64,000 nucleotides of DNA from Polaribacter sp. KT25b (GCF_900105145.1 NZ_LT629752.1:1078501-1142500), one strand, 5' to 3'; numbered from the stretch's first letter, positions 36,099-46,387 are shown. Program-made: numbers and translations. Notes: generated by a model from the letters alone, not told the origin.

Positions 36099-39041
36099 AT
36101 GAAAATTAATTTTACTCAAGAGTGGCTCAAAAAGCAAACTCAAAATTTTATTATGAGGACAGTATTTTTATTATTTTGTTCTACAGTATTTAGTTTTACT
36201 TCAATTGACGTCATCTCTCAAAATGCGGAAATTAAAATAAATCAGGATAAAACCGTAACTGTAGATCAAATATTTGACATTATTCAAGCACAAACAGATT
36301 ATACTTTTATTTATCGTTCTGATATGTTTATTGATTTACCTCGTGTAGAGTTAAAGAAAGGTGTTGTTAAAGCAAAGAAATTATTATTAAAAGCAATACC
36401 TAGAAGGTACTATAATTTCGAATTATTTAAAGACAATACTATAGTAATAGAAAGAAATACTATTTCTAGAAAAGTAGATGTTAGTGGTAAAATTATTGAT
36501 GTTAATAACAATCCACTTTCTGATGTAAATGTAATTGTTAAAGATTTAAACCTTGGAACCTTTACGAATAAAAATGGGGAGTTTTTGATGACCATACCTC
36601 ATGAAAATTTTAAATTAACTGTTAGTCTCTTAGGATATAAAACAGTTGAGATTGATTTGTCTTTAGAATCAAACTTGTCTAATATTAAAATTACTCTTAA
36701 AGAAGATTTATTAGGATTAGATGAAGTTGTAGTTACTGCAAAAAAAACAGTAAGTAGAGAAGGTACATCTACCTATAAAATAGGTAGCCAAGCTATGAAA
36801 CAAGTTCAGGCTATGAATTTAGGCGATGTACTTAGTTTAATTCCTGGTAATAAAATTGAACAAACAAACTTAACGTCTACAAAGCAAGCAAATTTACGAA
36901 GTGCCGTAAGTTCTGATGTAAACTCTTTTGGTACAGCTATTATTATTGATGGCGCAGCAATTAGTACAGATGCTAATATGCAAACAAAAAACTCATCTAC
37001 TTTAGATGGAGGAAAAGCAGTTGTTGGCGGCGGTGTAGATTTAAGAAGTATAACATTAGCTAATGTAGAATCTGTAGAAATTATTACAGGTATTGCCTCA
37101 CCAAAATATGGTAATTTATCATCTGGTGGAATTTTAGTAAAAAGTAAAGTAGGTAAATCTCCTTATATTGTTTCTGCAAATGTTTCATCAACAAATTATC
37201 AAGCGTCTGTAGCAAAAGGATATGAATTAAATAAATTTGGTGTTTTAAATACAGATTTATCTTACGCGTATTCTTCTGGATCGCCAACAGAACGAAAGTT
37301 GTTTTATCAAAGTTTTAATTTAGGACTTCGTTGGAAATTACCTGTATTTAAAGATGTACAATGGAATCATTTTACTTCTCTAAGAATAGGTCACTCAGAT
37401 GATGGTAATCGTCATGAACCAGAAGAAGTTTTTAAAAATGAAGCTGATGTAAAAAGTACTTCTTTTCAAGCTACACTGTCTGGAGATTTTAGGTCATCAT
37501 TTTTAGGAAAAGTAAGTTACAATTTTAGTGGTAGTGTTGTAAATCAACATTCTTTTTATGATACTTATGTTATTAACGGACCTTTTCCTATTATAGAGTC
37601 TATAGAAAGTGCAACTTATGCTACTACATATTCTGCAAATGCATTTAATCAAACAAGAGATATAAAAGGTAAACCAATCAATTTAAATGGAAGAATTGAT
37701 GCTTCTCAAAATGCAAGTTTTAAGAGCTTCGATTTTAATTTTGAAACAGGTTTGCAGTATTCTTTTGATGACAATACTGGTAGTGGTAGAGTTGCTACAG
37801 GAAATATTGCACATACACAAGATATTGCAGGAAGTAGATCTGCAACTTTTGAGAAAATTCCGGCTTCTAAAACTTTTTCAGCTTATCATCAAACAATTAT
37901 AAAACGTTCTGGAGATGCTTCTAAGCAACAATTAAATTTAGGACTTAGGTATGATAATATGTTAGAGCGCTATAACTTGCTGTCTCCACGTATGTCTTTT
38001 TCATCAAAGCATAATAATTTTACAGCTAGAGGAGCTTGGGGAGTTTCTTACAAGGCACCAGCAATGGTACAATTATATCCAGGAAGGGCATATATAGATT
38101 ATATCAATTTTCAATATTATGCAGAGAACCCAGAAGAACGTTTAGCAATTGTAACAACCTATGTATATCAACCCACAAACGAGCATTTAAAACCTAATTA
38201 TTCAGATTTAAAAGAAATTGGTTTTGATTGGTCACCTTCTTTCATGAATTTTAATTTCACCTATTTTAAAAAAGATATGCGTAGAGGTATTTCTACAACA
38301 GATGAGTTGTTATTATTGCCAAAAGCTGTTTATGAAGTGGTAGATGCGCCAATAGGTGTGCAACCAACAGTTGAACTTACCGGAGAGGTAAATAACATAC
38401 CAAGAACGGTAAAAGTAATGAATAACAATTATTACGTTTTAACTAATGGAGTTGAAGCGACAATAAGTCCAGAGAAAATAAAAGCAACAAATACACAGTT
38501 TAATTTTAGATATAGTTATTTAGAAAGTGTAGTAACAAATACAGGTTTTGATATAGATAAATCTAATTATGTTGTTGGCGATAATTCTGTAAGATATGGT
38601 GTTTATGATAATTCTGTAAGAAAGTCTATTAGAAGTTTTGGTACTTTAACATTAATACAACATATACCTTCTTTACGTTTCGTTTTAACCCTTTCTGCAG
38701 AACTAAACTTTAAAGAAAGTAGCCAATATACGCGTACAAATATATATCCATTTGCATATTATGATATAGATGGTACTTATATAGAAATTCCGGAAGAAAA
38801 CAGGATGAATCCAGAATTCGACGATTTAAAAAAAGATGCAAATTCTTATATTTCTGATTCAACTCCATTTTATAGTAATTTTAATTTGCAGATACGTAAA
38901 GAAACTAAACAAGGGCATTCTTTTAGTTTTTACGCCAATAACGCTCCATGGAACAACCCAACTTATGAGTTTTTAGGAAGTAGAAGAACATTAAATAATA
39001 AAATATCAGTAGGGTTTAATTTAACCTTATTAATTAAATAG
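36099..39041 (+). CDS. TonB-dependent receptor with STN and carboxypeptidase-like domains
   Basis: A 980-residue outer-membrane receptor. Hydrophobic signal ~19-41, STN signalling domain ~50-115 (VDQIFDIIQAQTDYTFIYR), carboxypeptidase D-like domain ~125-205 (VSGKIIDVNNNPLSDVNVIVKD), TonB-box-like DEVVVTA near 210, plug ~225-350 (NLGDVLSLIPGNKIEQTN, IIIDG, VESVEIITGIASPKYG) and a beta barrel to the end. The STN domain shows it signals to the adjacent FecR and sigma factor. No SusD gene follows, so it is not a typical glycan locus. The downstream lipoprotein, barrel and proteases suggest a peptide, protein or metal-complex ligand (inference). Confidence 0.92.
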   Translation: MKINFTQEWLKKQTQNFIMRTVFLLFCSTVFSFTSIDVISQNAEIKINQDKTVTVDQIFDIIQAQTDYTFIYRSDMFIDLPRVELKKGVVKAKKLLLKAIPRRYYNFELFKDNTIVIERNTISRKVDVSGKIIDVNNNPLSDVNVIVKDLNLGTFTNKNGEFLMTIPHENFKLTVSLLGYKTVEIDLSLESNLSNIKITLKEDLLGLDEVVVTAKKTVSREGTSTYKIGSQAMKQVQAMNLGDVLSLIPGNKIEQTNLTSTKQANLRSAVSSDVNSFGTAIIIDGAAISTDANMQTKNSSTLDGGKAVVGGGVDLRSITLANVESVEIITGIASPKYGNLSSGGILVKSKVGKSPYIVSANVSSTNYQASVAKGYELNKFGVLNTDLSYAYSSGSPTERKLFYQSFNLGLRWKLPVFKDVQWNHFTSLRIGHSDDGNRHEPEEVFKNEADVKSTSFQATLSGDFRSSFLGKVSYNFSGSVVNQHSFYDTYVINGPFPIIESIESATYATTYSANAFNQTRDIKGKPINLNGRIDASQNASFKSFDFNFETGLQYSFDDNTGSGRVATGNIAHTQDIAGSRSATFEKIPASKTFSAYHQTIIKRSGDASKQQLNLGLRYDNMLERYNLLSPRMSFSSKHNNFTARGAWGVSYKAPAMVQLYPGRAYIDYINFQYYAENPEERLAIVTTYVYQPTNEHLKPNYSDLKEIGFDWSPSFMNFNFTYFKKDMRRGISTTDELLLLPKAVYEVVDAPIGVQPTVELTGEVNNIPRTVKVMNNNYYVLTNGVEATISPEKIKATNTQFNFRYSYLESVVTNTGFDIDKSNYVVGDNSVRYGVYDNSVRKSIRSFGTLTLIQHIPSLRFVLTLSAELNFKESSQYTRTNIYPFAYYDIDGTYIEIPEENRMNPEFDDLKKDANSYISDSTPFYSNFNLQIRKETKQGHSFSFYANNAPWNNPTYEFLGSRRTLNNKISVGFNLTLLIK

Positions 39042-39081
39042 TAATTCAATAAAAATAAATCAATAATAGTAAAACAACAAC

Positions 39082-40323
39082 ATGAAAAAAACAATTTTAA
39101 AACAACTAGGTTTAACAAAGTTAATTGCATTATTCCTTTTAATATCTGTAACAATTAGTTGCGATAATGAAGATGATATTCCTAATTTAGGAAATTTAGA
39201 AATTCAAGTAACATTGGCAAGTGGTCTTAGTGATATATCTTTAACAGATATAGATGTAACAATTACACAGACGATTGATAATTCTACTTTAACAATGAAT
39301 ACAGATGCAAATGGTTTGGCAATTTTTTCTGATATTCCTGTAGGAACTTATACAGCAGTAATAGCACATTCTACAGACGACTATACTTTAAGTGGTACAG
39401 CAAATAATATAATAATTGCAAAACAAGAAACGGTTGCAACCACATTAGAAGTAGATGCAGTTAACCAAGACGGAGGTTTGGTGCTTAAAGAAATTTACAC
39501 ATCAGGATCTGGTTTTGTTACTCTATTTAAAGATTCATTTATTGAAATTTTTAATAATTCATCAGAGACTTTATACGCAGATGGTATGTATATAGCTAAT
39601 TTATTTGGAGATTCTGGTGCAACAGGGAGCGTTTCAGTTTACAGCGTATTAACAGATGAAAATTATGTGTATACAGATGTGATGAGTCAAATACCAGGAA
39701 CAGGAACAGATTACCCAGTAGCTGCTGGTAAGAGTATTGTAATAGCACTTAATGCAATTAATTATAAAGAAGCTAGTGCAAATCCAGATGGAGAGTTAGA
39801 TAATACAGATGCAACTTTAGAGCATTATTCTATAGATTGGTTAGAAGCACAAGGACGTGCCGGAAATTCTTTTTTCGAGTTTGATAACCCAGCAGTACCA
39901 AACATGACCAATACGTATATGTTTGAAGGTACTAACTTTTTTAGATTATCTACACCAGGAAGTATTGTTTTAGTTAGTAGTGATGCAACTTTTGATGCTT
40001 CTAGTATTGTAGATTATACAAAACCAGGATCTACTACTACCTATAAAATAATGAAAATTTCTATTGAAAATGTTGTAGATGGTGTAGAGATTTTAGATAA
40101 TTCAGCAGCGGCAGATTTTAAACGTATGCCTTCTTCTATAGATGGTGGATTTACATATTTAACTGCAGATAGAGCTGTTTCTTATACAGGTATAAGTAAT
40201 AGAAGAAAAATTGATGAAGTAGCTACTGCTCGTTTTGGTAGAACTATTTTATTAGATACAAATAATTCAACTATAGATTTTGAAGCAATAGATTTTCCAG
40301 ATAAATATGGTTATAATGAATAA
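39082..40323 (+). CDS. DUF4876 lipoprotein
   Basis: A 413-residue lipoprotein (lipobox ending TISC, Cys27), probably on the outer membrane. An N-terminal ~90-residue carboxypeptidase-like/Ig domain (LEIQVTLASGLSDISLTDIDVTI...GTYTAVI) precedes the DUF4876 part, which contains lamin-tail-like features (LKEIYTSGSG, FIEIFNNSSETLYADGMYI). It follows the receptor by 40 bp and overlaps the next gene, so it is probably the receptor's surface partner. Molecular role unknown. Confidence 0.82.
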   Translation: MKKTILKQLGLTKLIALFLLISVTISCDNEDDIPNLGNLEIQVTLASGLSDISLTDIDVTITQTIDNSTLTMNTDANGLAIFSDIPVGTYTAVIAHSTDDYTLSGTANNIIIAKQETVATTLEVDAVNQDGGLVLKEIYTSGSGFVTLFKDSFIEIFNNSSETLYADGMYIANLFGDSGATGSVSVYSVLTDENYVYTDVMSQIPGTGTDYPVAAGKSIVIALNAINYKEASANPDGELDNTDATLEHYSIDWLEAQGRAGNSFFEFDNPAVPNMTNTYMFEGTNFFRLSTPGSIVLVSSDATFDASSIVDYTKPGSTTTYKIMKISIENVVDGVEILDNSAAADFKRMPSSIDGGFTYLTADRAVSYTGISNRRKIDEVATARFGRTILLDTNNSTIDFEAIDFPDKYGYNE

Positions 40324-41890
40324 TAAAATAAACCATGTAACAATAAAGAGAGTGTTTTTAACATTCTCTTTATTGTTTATTGTGTTAAATAGTTTTTCTC
40401 AAACAGCTAGAACTTTAAATAGTTTGTCAGTTATTGAGAGAGATTTTCAATTTGAAATGTTTGAAAATAGGTATTTTCAAATACCATCGTTAATCAATCA
40501 ATCTAATCTTACAAAGTTTTCTTATGGAGAAGGTAAGTATTTATATGCTGAGGGGAAATTAAGGCATCCGCAAGAATATAAAAAACAAAACGGATTGTAT
40601 TTAAAAACGGCTTCTTTGGCACCTTTAGAAAACACCAATTGGACTTTTTATGGTGGCTTAGAATATTTAAATACTAGAATAGAAGATGTAGAAAATAATT
40701 TAACCTATGGTATTTCAGAATATAATTCTCCATATTATTTTTTTCAGAAAACAACAGGTTTATGGAATCATCAGAATTATAATTTTGAAATAAGTGCAGC
40801 TAATAAACTAAACTCTAAATTAAGTTTAGGTGGTTATTTAAATTATGATACCAATTTTTATTTTAGAAAAACAGATACTAGAAATGAGCTAACGGCTTTA
40901 AAAATTAATGGAAAGCTTTCTGCTAGTTATCAATTTAACAAAAAGCATTTATTGAGTTTAGCTGTAAGTACAGAATTTTTTAAAACAGATTCTGAACTAG
41001 GAAACAAGTTTCCAGAAAATAACACAGAACTTACTGCAAATTATTATTTAAACACCGGTTTAGGTTCTTATATTAAAAATATAGATAACGGCTTTCAAAC
41101 CAAAAGAGTAATACCTCAAATACAATTGTATTGGCTTCTAAAACAAAATAATTGGGATTTATCTGTAGAAAGTGCTACCAAATATGGCGTAGAACGATGG
41201 ATTGATAAAAACATTGTAAGGTTAGATGAGAACGAAGAGTTAACGAAGTATAGTTTTTTAAATCAGCAATTTAATGTTGTTTTTAATCAGTATCATAAGA
41301 ACCGTTTAGTTTCTATTAATTTAAATGCTCAATATTTAAAAGGAAAAGGTAAAGTTTGGCAAGAAGTTGGTACATATTATGCTAAAAACTTTAATGCTAC
41401 AAACTATAATTTTAAAACAGAAGCTACTGTTTTATTTTATAAAAAACTATTAAATAAAGTAAGTTTAGGTGTAAATTATTTTAATGTAGAGCAGTTAGAT
41501 TTAAACTATGCATATCAATTCGATTATCAATTTTTAGAACCTAAAATAGCTGTTGGCTTACATAAAGTGGTTTCTACTAAATGGGCGCTTTTTACAAATA
41601 TTTCTGGGTTATATCATCATGTTTTAGATATACAAAACAACCCTTATGCAGCCAATAATATTTATGTAGACTGGATTGGTAATAGTGTTGCAGATTATGT
41701 TGGTACAAGTTCTTTTAATCTTAATACCAAATTAGGTTTTGATGTAAAACTTAAAAATGAAAATAAATTAGAATGTTCTGTAACTGGAGATTATTGGAAA
41801 GCTACAAACTTATCTAACGAAACAGTTAATTATATTTCAAAAAGCGATGATTATTTAAGCTTGGTTGTTGGTCTTAAACTCTATTTTTAA
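40307..41890 (+). CDS. Outer-membrane beta-barrel protein (DUF6850-like)
   Basis: A 527-residue outer-membrane protein with a signal peptide (~1-32, ending SFSQ) and alternating aromatic strands throughout, ending in F (GLKLYF), as barrel proteins do. I assign it to the DUF6850 type from context and general look. It overlaps the end of the DUF4876 gene by 17 bp (ATG at 40307; a second ATG at 40316 would give an 8-bp overlap). A structural or export partner of the receptor is likely. Confidence 0.75.
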   Translation: MVIMNNKINHVTIKRVFLTFSLLFIVLNSFSQTARTLNSLSVIERDFQFEMFENRYFQIPSLINQSNLTKFSYGEGKYLYAEGKLRHPQEYKKQNGLYLKTASLAPLENTNWTFYGGLEYLNTRIEDVENNLTYGISEYNSPYYFFQKTTGLWNHQNYNFEISAANKLNSKLSLGGYLNYDTNFYFRKTDTRNELTALKINGKLSASYQFNKKHLLSLAVSTEFFKTDSELGNKFPENNTELTANYYLNTGLGSYIKNIDNGFQTKRVIPQIQLYWLLKQNNWDLSVESATKYGVERWIDKNIVRLDENEELTKYSFLNQQFNVVFNQYHKNRLVSINLNAQYLKGKGKVWQEVGTYYAKNFNATNYNFKTEATVLFYKKLLNKVSLGVNYFNVEQLDLNYAYQFDYQFLEPKIAVGLHKVVSTKWALFTNISGLYHHVLDIQNNPYAANNIYVDWIGNSVADYVGTSSFNLNTKLGFDVKLKNENKLECSVTGDYWKATNLSNETVNYISKSDDYLSLVVGLKLYF

Positions 41891-41951
41891 TTGAAATGCA
41901 AACTTTCTGATGTAAGAATTAGTAGTATTTAAAAAATTTAAAAACAAAAAA

Positions 41952-43268
41952 ATGAAGTCATTATTTAAAATAGTCATCTTTTTTATTCCGCTTTTTATTT
42001 GTGCGCAAAAGATGAATAATGTTCATTTAGAAGAATATGATTTAGCAAACGGATTACACGTTATTCTTCATAAAGATGTAAATGAACCTAATGTAATTGT
42101 TGGTACTAAATATCATGTGGGATCTAAGAATGAGGAAGTTGGTAAAACAGGATATGCTCATTTTTACGAGCATCTTTTATTTCACGGAACAAAAAATATC
42201 CCGCAAGGAAAATTTGAAAAAATTATTTTAGATGCTGGTGGATATTGTAATGCATATACCAGTTATGATGTAACTTATTATTATCAATTATTGCCTGCGC
42301 ACGAATTTAAATTGGGGCTTTGGGCAGAATCAGAAAGAATGTTACATCCGGTAATTACGCCAGAAGGAATTAATCGTGAAAGAGAAATCGTAAAGGAAGA
42401 AAAGAGAATGCGTTATGATAATAAACCTTTAGGAAATTCTTATTTTGAAATGATGTCTAAAATGTTTTCTGATGAAACTTACGGACATAATATGATAGGT
42501 TCTATGAACGATCTTAATGTGGCTTCTAAAGAAGATTTTGATGCTTTTTTAAAAACATATTATATTCCTAATAATGCCTGTTTAGTGGTTTCTGGTAATA
42601 TTGATATTAAGGAAACTAAAAAATGGATAAAACTTTATTTTAAAGATATTCCTAAAGGGAAAAAGATAAAAAGGCCTAAAAATTTTGATAGAATCTCTGG
42701 ACTTGAAAAGCATACAGAAAGAACTGTAAAAGGTTTAAAAAATGAATCTATATTAATAGGGTATCCATTAATGTCACAAAGTAATTCTGATGCTTCGACA
42801 ATGCAAATAATAAGTGCTATTTTATCTGGAGATAGAGATTATTCTTATTTCGAAAATCATCTAAATATAGAAAAAGATACAATTATTAAGCGCATTAATG
42901 CATCAGCAGATTTTTGGGAAAAAATAGGCACATTGCGTATTACTGCTACTGTTAAAAATAAAAATAGCGAGTCATATTTACAAGAAAAAATAGAAGAACA
43001 ATTAACATTATTAAAAAATGAACCTGTAAATCCTGTTTTATTACAACAGGTAAAAAAACAATTCGAAGCTATTTATGTAGATTATTTTTATCACGCAGAA
43101 ACATTTGCAGATAAGGTTACTAGTTTTTATCATTTATACAATAAGACATCAGATATTAAAAATTTGATAGAAAATATAAATAAAGTAACAAGTAAAGATA
43201 TTCAGCGAGTTGCTAAAAAATATTTAGATAAAAAGAATCAAGTAGTAATTGTTTATCACCCAGAATAA
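41952..43268 (+). CDS. M16-family zinc protease, catalytic subunit
   Basis: A 438-residue exported peptidase with a signal peptide (~1-19). The zinc site HxxEH is HFYEH at residues 70-74, and the downstream ligand glutamate is within EREIVKEE near 149-150, so it should be active. M16 enzymes degrade peptides up to a few kilodaltons inside a closed chamber. It is 61 bp after the barrel gene and 13 bp before a catalytically dead partner. By analogy with FusC of the Fus ferredoxin-import system it may process an imported peptide or protein (inference). Confidence 0.92.
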   Translation: MKSLFKIVIFFIPLFICAQKMNNVHLEEYDLANGLHVILHKDVNEPNVIVGTKYHVGSKNEEVGKTGYAHFYEHLLFHGTKNIPQGKFEKIILDAGGYCNAYTSYDVTYYYQLLPAHEFKLGLWAESERMLHPVITPEGINREREIVKEEKRMRYDNKPLGNSYFEMMSKMFSDETYGHNMIGSMNDLNVASKEDFDAFLKTYYIPNNACLVVSGNIDIKETKKWIKLYFKDIPKGKKIKRPKNFDRISGLEKHTERTVKGLKNESILIGYPLMSQSNSDASTMQIISAILSGDRDYSYFENHLNIEKDTIIKRINASADFWEKIGTLRITATVKNKNSESYLQEKIEEQLTLLKNEPVNPVLLQQVKKQFEAIYVDYFYHAETFADKVTSFYHLYNKTSDIKNLIENINKVTSKDIQRVAKKYLDKKNQVVIVYHPE

Positions 43269-43281
43269 TTTATCAAAAAAA

Positions 43282-44727
43282 ATGAAAAACATTTATATAT
43301 TAATATTTGCCATTTGTTGTAGTTTTAAAACGTTTGCTCAAGTAGACCGTTCTATGCCACCAGAAGCAGATGAGCCTGCAAAATTAAATGTAGGTAAATT
43401 AATTCCTATTCAACTAGAAAATGGGCTTCGTGTTTATTTGGCTCCTGTAAAAGATTTTCCAAAATTTACAATATCAGTAAATATAGAATTACCAGGTTAT
43501 GATGAGGAAACTCGACTAGCAGAAAAGAAAATTTTAAATTCTGCGTATTCAAATAAATTATCAGAAAAATATCCTAACGGAGAAATTGATTCTATAGCCA
43601 AGTATTATGGTGCCATGTTAAATGCAAGTATGAATGGCGGTACAATTAAAGGTATGAAACAAGATATAGATCTTTTATTAGATGTCTATGCAGATGCATT
43701 ATTACATCCTGTTATTACTGATAAATACATACAAAAAAGACGAGAAGAACAAGTAGAGAAAGATCGTAAGAAAACGACTAAAGTAAATACACGTAAAAAA
43801 GAATTTTCTGTTGAAAAAATTATAGATTCCTTATTATTTGGAAGTGAAGAAAAAGTTGCAAAAACAAAAAAGACAGTAAAGGCGAACTATAAAGGTTTAA
43901 CAATTTCTGATATCGAAAAGTTTAAAAATGATAGAATTGTATCTAATAATTCTTTAATAGTAGTTGTTGGAGATTTTACAGAAAAAGAATGTAAAAAATT
44001 AATGACGCATTATTTTGGTGCTTGGAAACCTGGAGAACCTTATGTTAAAAATAGCCCGATAACAAAAAAAACTTCTATTATTAAAAGAAGAAAAATAGTG
44101 GTTGTAGATGCGCCAAATGCGGTACAGTCGAAGATTTCTTTTAGATGGCATTTAGGAGATGCATATACTTATTTTAATGATGATTTAAAGCTACAAGTAT
44201 TAAATGAAATTTTTGGTGCAAGTCAGTTGTCTTATTTATATAAAAATTTAAGAGAAGATAAAGGACTTTGTTATTTTATAAGATCTTCTGTTGGCGCTTC
44301 TGCGGTTGGTGGTAGCGGAAGTGTAAGTACAAGTGTTCGTAATGATCAAACTGCGTATGCTATAGAAAACATTATTTTAGAAATGTTGCGATTAAGAAAT
44401 GGAAAAGTAAGCGCTTCTGATTTAAAAATTGCTAAAAATAGTTTAATTGGTAGTTATACACGATCTTTAAATGCAATTGCGCCAATTCCTTATATTACGT
44501 TTGCTATGCAAAAGGATTTATATCATCTTTCAGATGATTACTTACAAAGCAAAGTAGAAAAATATTATGAAGTAAATGTAGATGATATTATGGCTATGTC
44601 TCAAAAATACATAGATCCTTTTAAAACTGTTATTTCAATTAAAGGAAAAGTTTCTGAACTAAAAGGAACTCTAGAAAAATTTGGAGATGTAATGTATTTT
44701 GATCAGAAAGGAAATAAAATTGAATAA
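43282..44727 (+). CDS. M16-family peptidase, non-catalytic partner
   Basis: A 481-residue exported protein with a signal peptide (MKNIYILIF...FAQ). No HxxEH is present where the catalytic site should be (GLRVYLAPVKDFPKFTISV onwards). It keeps the C-terminal M16 features: YLYKNLREDKGLCYFIRSSV and VVVVGDFTEKECKKL-type repeats. Active and inactive M16 subunits form heterodimers in other bacteria and in mitochondria. The ATG at 43282 is preferred to the in-frame TTG at 43249, which lacks a signal peptide at its start and would overlap the upstream gene. Confidence 0.88.
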   Translation: MKNIYILIFAICCSFKTFAQVDRSMPPEADEPAKLNVGKLIPIQLENGLRVYLAPVKDFPKFTISVNIELPGYDEETRLAEKKILNSAYSNKLSEKYPNGEIDSIAKYYGAMLNASMNGGTIKGMKQDIDLLLDVYADALLHPVITDKYIQKRREEQVEKDRKKTTKVNTRKKEFSVEKIIDSLLFGSEEKVAKTKKTVKANYKGLTISDIEKFKNDRIVSNNSLIVVVGDFTEKECKKLMTHYFGAWKPGEPYVKNSPITKKTSIIKRRKIVVVDAPNAVQSKISFRWHLGDAYTYFNDDLKLQVLNEIFGASQLSYLYKNLREDKGLCYFIRSSVGASAVGGSGSVSTSVRNDQTAYAIENIILEMLRLRNGKVSASDLKIAKNSLIGSYTRSLNAIAPIPYITFAMQKDLYHLSDDYLQSKVEKYYEVNVDDIMAMSQKYIDPFKTVISIKGKVSELKGTLEKFGDVMYFDQKGNKIE

Positions 44728-44761
44728 AACGAATGCTTTCCCCTTAAACTTTGTCAGTTTA

Positions 44762-44798
44762 AAATCTCAGGTTAATTAATTTACCTGAGATTTTTTTT
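44762..44798 (+). terminator. Terminator of the receptor/protease operon
   Basis: AAATCTCAGGT (44762-44772) pairs with ACCTGAGATTT (44783-44793), and an eight-base T-run (44791-44798) follows. Confidence 0.9.
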
Positions 44799-44930
44799 AC
44801 CTCATTTATTGTGAATGTTAAAATTACCAGTTATAGAATATAGAATTTAAAGCTTTATTGTAAATAAGTGTTGTGCTAATTTATGTTGATTTATGCGTTA
44901 AGTTTTAGCTCTTTTTTAATTTGATTAAAA

Positions 44931-45824
44931 CTAACTATTTATAGCTTTTATCATTCTATTATTACCAAATAAATCTTTACGCAGTTCAATGTTTTTAAAA
45001 CCCTTTTTTTCTAACATTTTTACCGTTTCATTCCCTAAATATTGATTAATTTCAAAGAAAAGTAATCCGTTTTTAGTAAGCTGTTTTTTTGCCAAATCAG
45101 CAATTTTATCATAAAAAATTAACGGATTTTCATCAGAAACAAACAATGCTAAATGAGGTTCGTTTTGTAAAACATTATTCTGTATTTCTACTTTTTCTAA
45201 TTCTCTAACATAAGGCGGATTAGAAATTATAATATCAAATTGTTTAGAAAGAGAATTCGTTTTTAAAATGTCTGTTTCTATAAACTCAATTTCAACGTTA
45301 TTTAAATCAGCATTTTTTTTAGCAATTTTTAATGCATCAGAAGAAACATCAATTGCAGAAATAATTGCAGTTGGTAAATTTTTTGCTAAAGAAATTGGTA
45401 TGCAACCTGTTCCGGTTCCAATATCAAGAATATTTAATGGTTTACCTACTTTTAAACTCTCTAATTTTTCAACTTCTAAAAGAATCCATTCTACCAATTC
45501 TTCGGTTTCTGGTCTTGGAATTAACGTATTTTCATCAACCAAAAAAGGAAATCCATAAAACTCTGTATTGCCAATTATATATTGAATTGGTTCTTCATTT
45601 TTTAAGCGTTCTAAAGCGTTTTGTAAAAGTATAAATATATCGTACGGAATTCTAAAATCTGGTTGTAAAGTAATGTTGATTCTTTTTAAATTTAGAAATT
45701 CATCCATCAAAATAAAGAAAAAAGAATCTATTTCTGTTTTAGGATAAATGTCAGAAAGTTTTGTAGAAAATTCTTCTCTATAAAGACTTACTGTCATAAA
45801 AGGGTGTAATGGTTTTTTATTCAC
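44931..45824 (-). CDS. prmC: Release factor glutamine methyltransferase PrmC
   Basis: A 297-residue cytoplasmic SAM-dependent methyltransferase that methylates the glutamine of the GGQ motif in release factors RF1 and RF2. An N-terminal helical domain (~1-100) precedes the SAM site DIGTGTG (134-140) and the catalytic NPPY (202-205). Length and motif order match the family. It lies 19 bp downstream of a GNAT gene on the same strand. Confidence 0.95.
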   Translation of the reverse strand: MNKKPLHPFMTVSLYREEFSTKLSDIYPKTEIDSFFFILMDEFLNLKRINITLQPDFRIPYDIFILLQNALERLKNEEPIQYIIGNTEFYGFPFLVDENTLIPRPETEELVEWILLEVEKLESLKVGKPLNILDIGTGTGCIPISLAKNLPTAIISAIDVSSDALKIAKKNADLNNVEIEFIETDILKTNSLSKQFDIIISNPPYVRELEKVEIQNNVLQNEPHLALFVSDENPLIFYDKIADLAKKQLTKNGLLFFEINQYLGNETVKMLEKKGFKNIELRKDLFGNNRMIKAINS

Positions 45825-45843
45825 TTTTATCGTTTTTAAAAAA

Positions 45844-46335
45844 TTATAGTGTTTTTATCATCCAAACATTACACGAATAATGACCGGTGTTTCCTATAGG
45901 TTTATCAAGATTTACAAAACCATTTTTTTTATATAATGCTCGTGCAGCTTCCATATAAGGTAGCGTTTCTAAATAACAATTTTCAAATCCTAAATCTTTT
46001 GCTTTTTTTAAACAGCAGGAAATTAGTTTTTTACCTAAACCTTTTCCTCTGCTAATTGGTAAAAAATACATTTTTTGAAGTTCGCATGTTTTACCATCAA
46101 AATTATCTAATTGTGCAATTCCTGCGCCGCCAACAATTTTATTATTGTGTTCAATTACATAGTAAGTAGAAGTTGGTTTTTGAAAGTTTTCAAACATTAA
46201 ATCAGTTGCTTTATCTTCATAAGCAGTTCCAACTTTTGGTACACCAAATTCTATTAAAACGTCTCTAATTACTTTTGCAACTTGTGCATTATCTTGATGA
46301 ATAATTTCTCTTATGATAAAATCTGTACTTGACAT
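45844..46335 (-). CDS. GNAT-family N-acetyltransferase
   Basis: A 163-residue acetyltransferase using acetyl-CoA; substrate unknown. Motif A is LQKMYFLPISRGKGLGKKLISCCL, with the pyrophosphate-binding RGKGLGK, and FENCYLETLPYMEAARALYKKNGF forms the rest of the fold. It is immediately upstream of prmC and divergent from the lipoprotein at 46388. Confidence 0.88.
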   Translation of the reverse strand: MSSTDFIIREIIHQDNAQVAKVIRDVLIEFGVPKVGTAYEDKATDLMFENFQKPTSTYYVIEHNNKIVGGAGIAQLDNFDGKTCELQKMYFLPISRGKGLGKKLISCCLKKAKDLGFENCYLETLPYMEAARALYKKNGFVNLDKPIGNTGHYSCNVWMIKTL

Positions 46336-46344
46336 TTATTACTG

Positions 46345-46352
46345 TATTTTTG
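46345..46352 (+). promoter_or_regulatory. -7 promoter box before the 46388 gene
   Basis: TATTTTTG fits TAnnTTTG and lies 35 bp before the start. A TTG (46329-46331) is closer than usual. Confidence 0.5.
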
Positions 46353-46387
46353 CAAAAGCAAGTTACCTATTTTTTTAATATTTTTTG

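Noticed and set aside
43249..43281. TTG start of the second M16 gene
   Set aside because: It would bury the signal peptide behind eleven residues and overlap the upstream gene; the ATG at 43282 begins a normal signal peptide.
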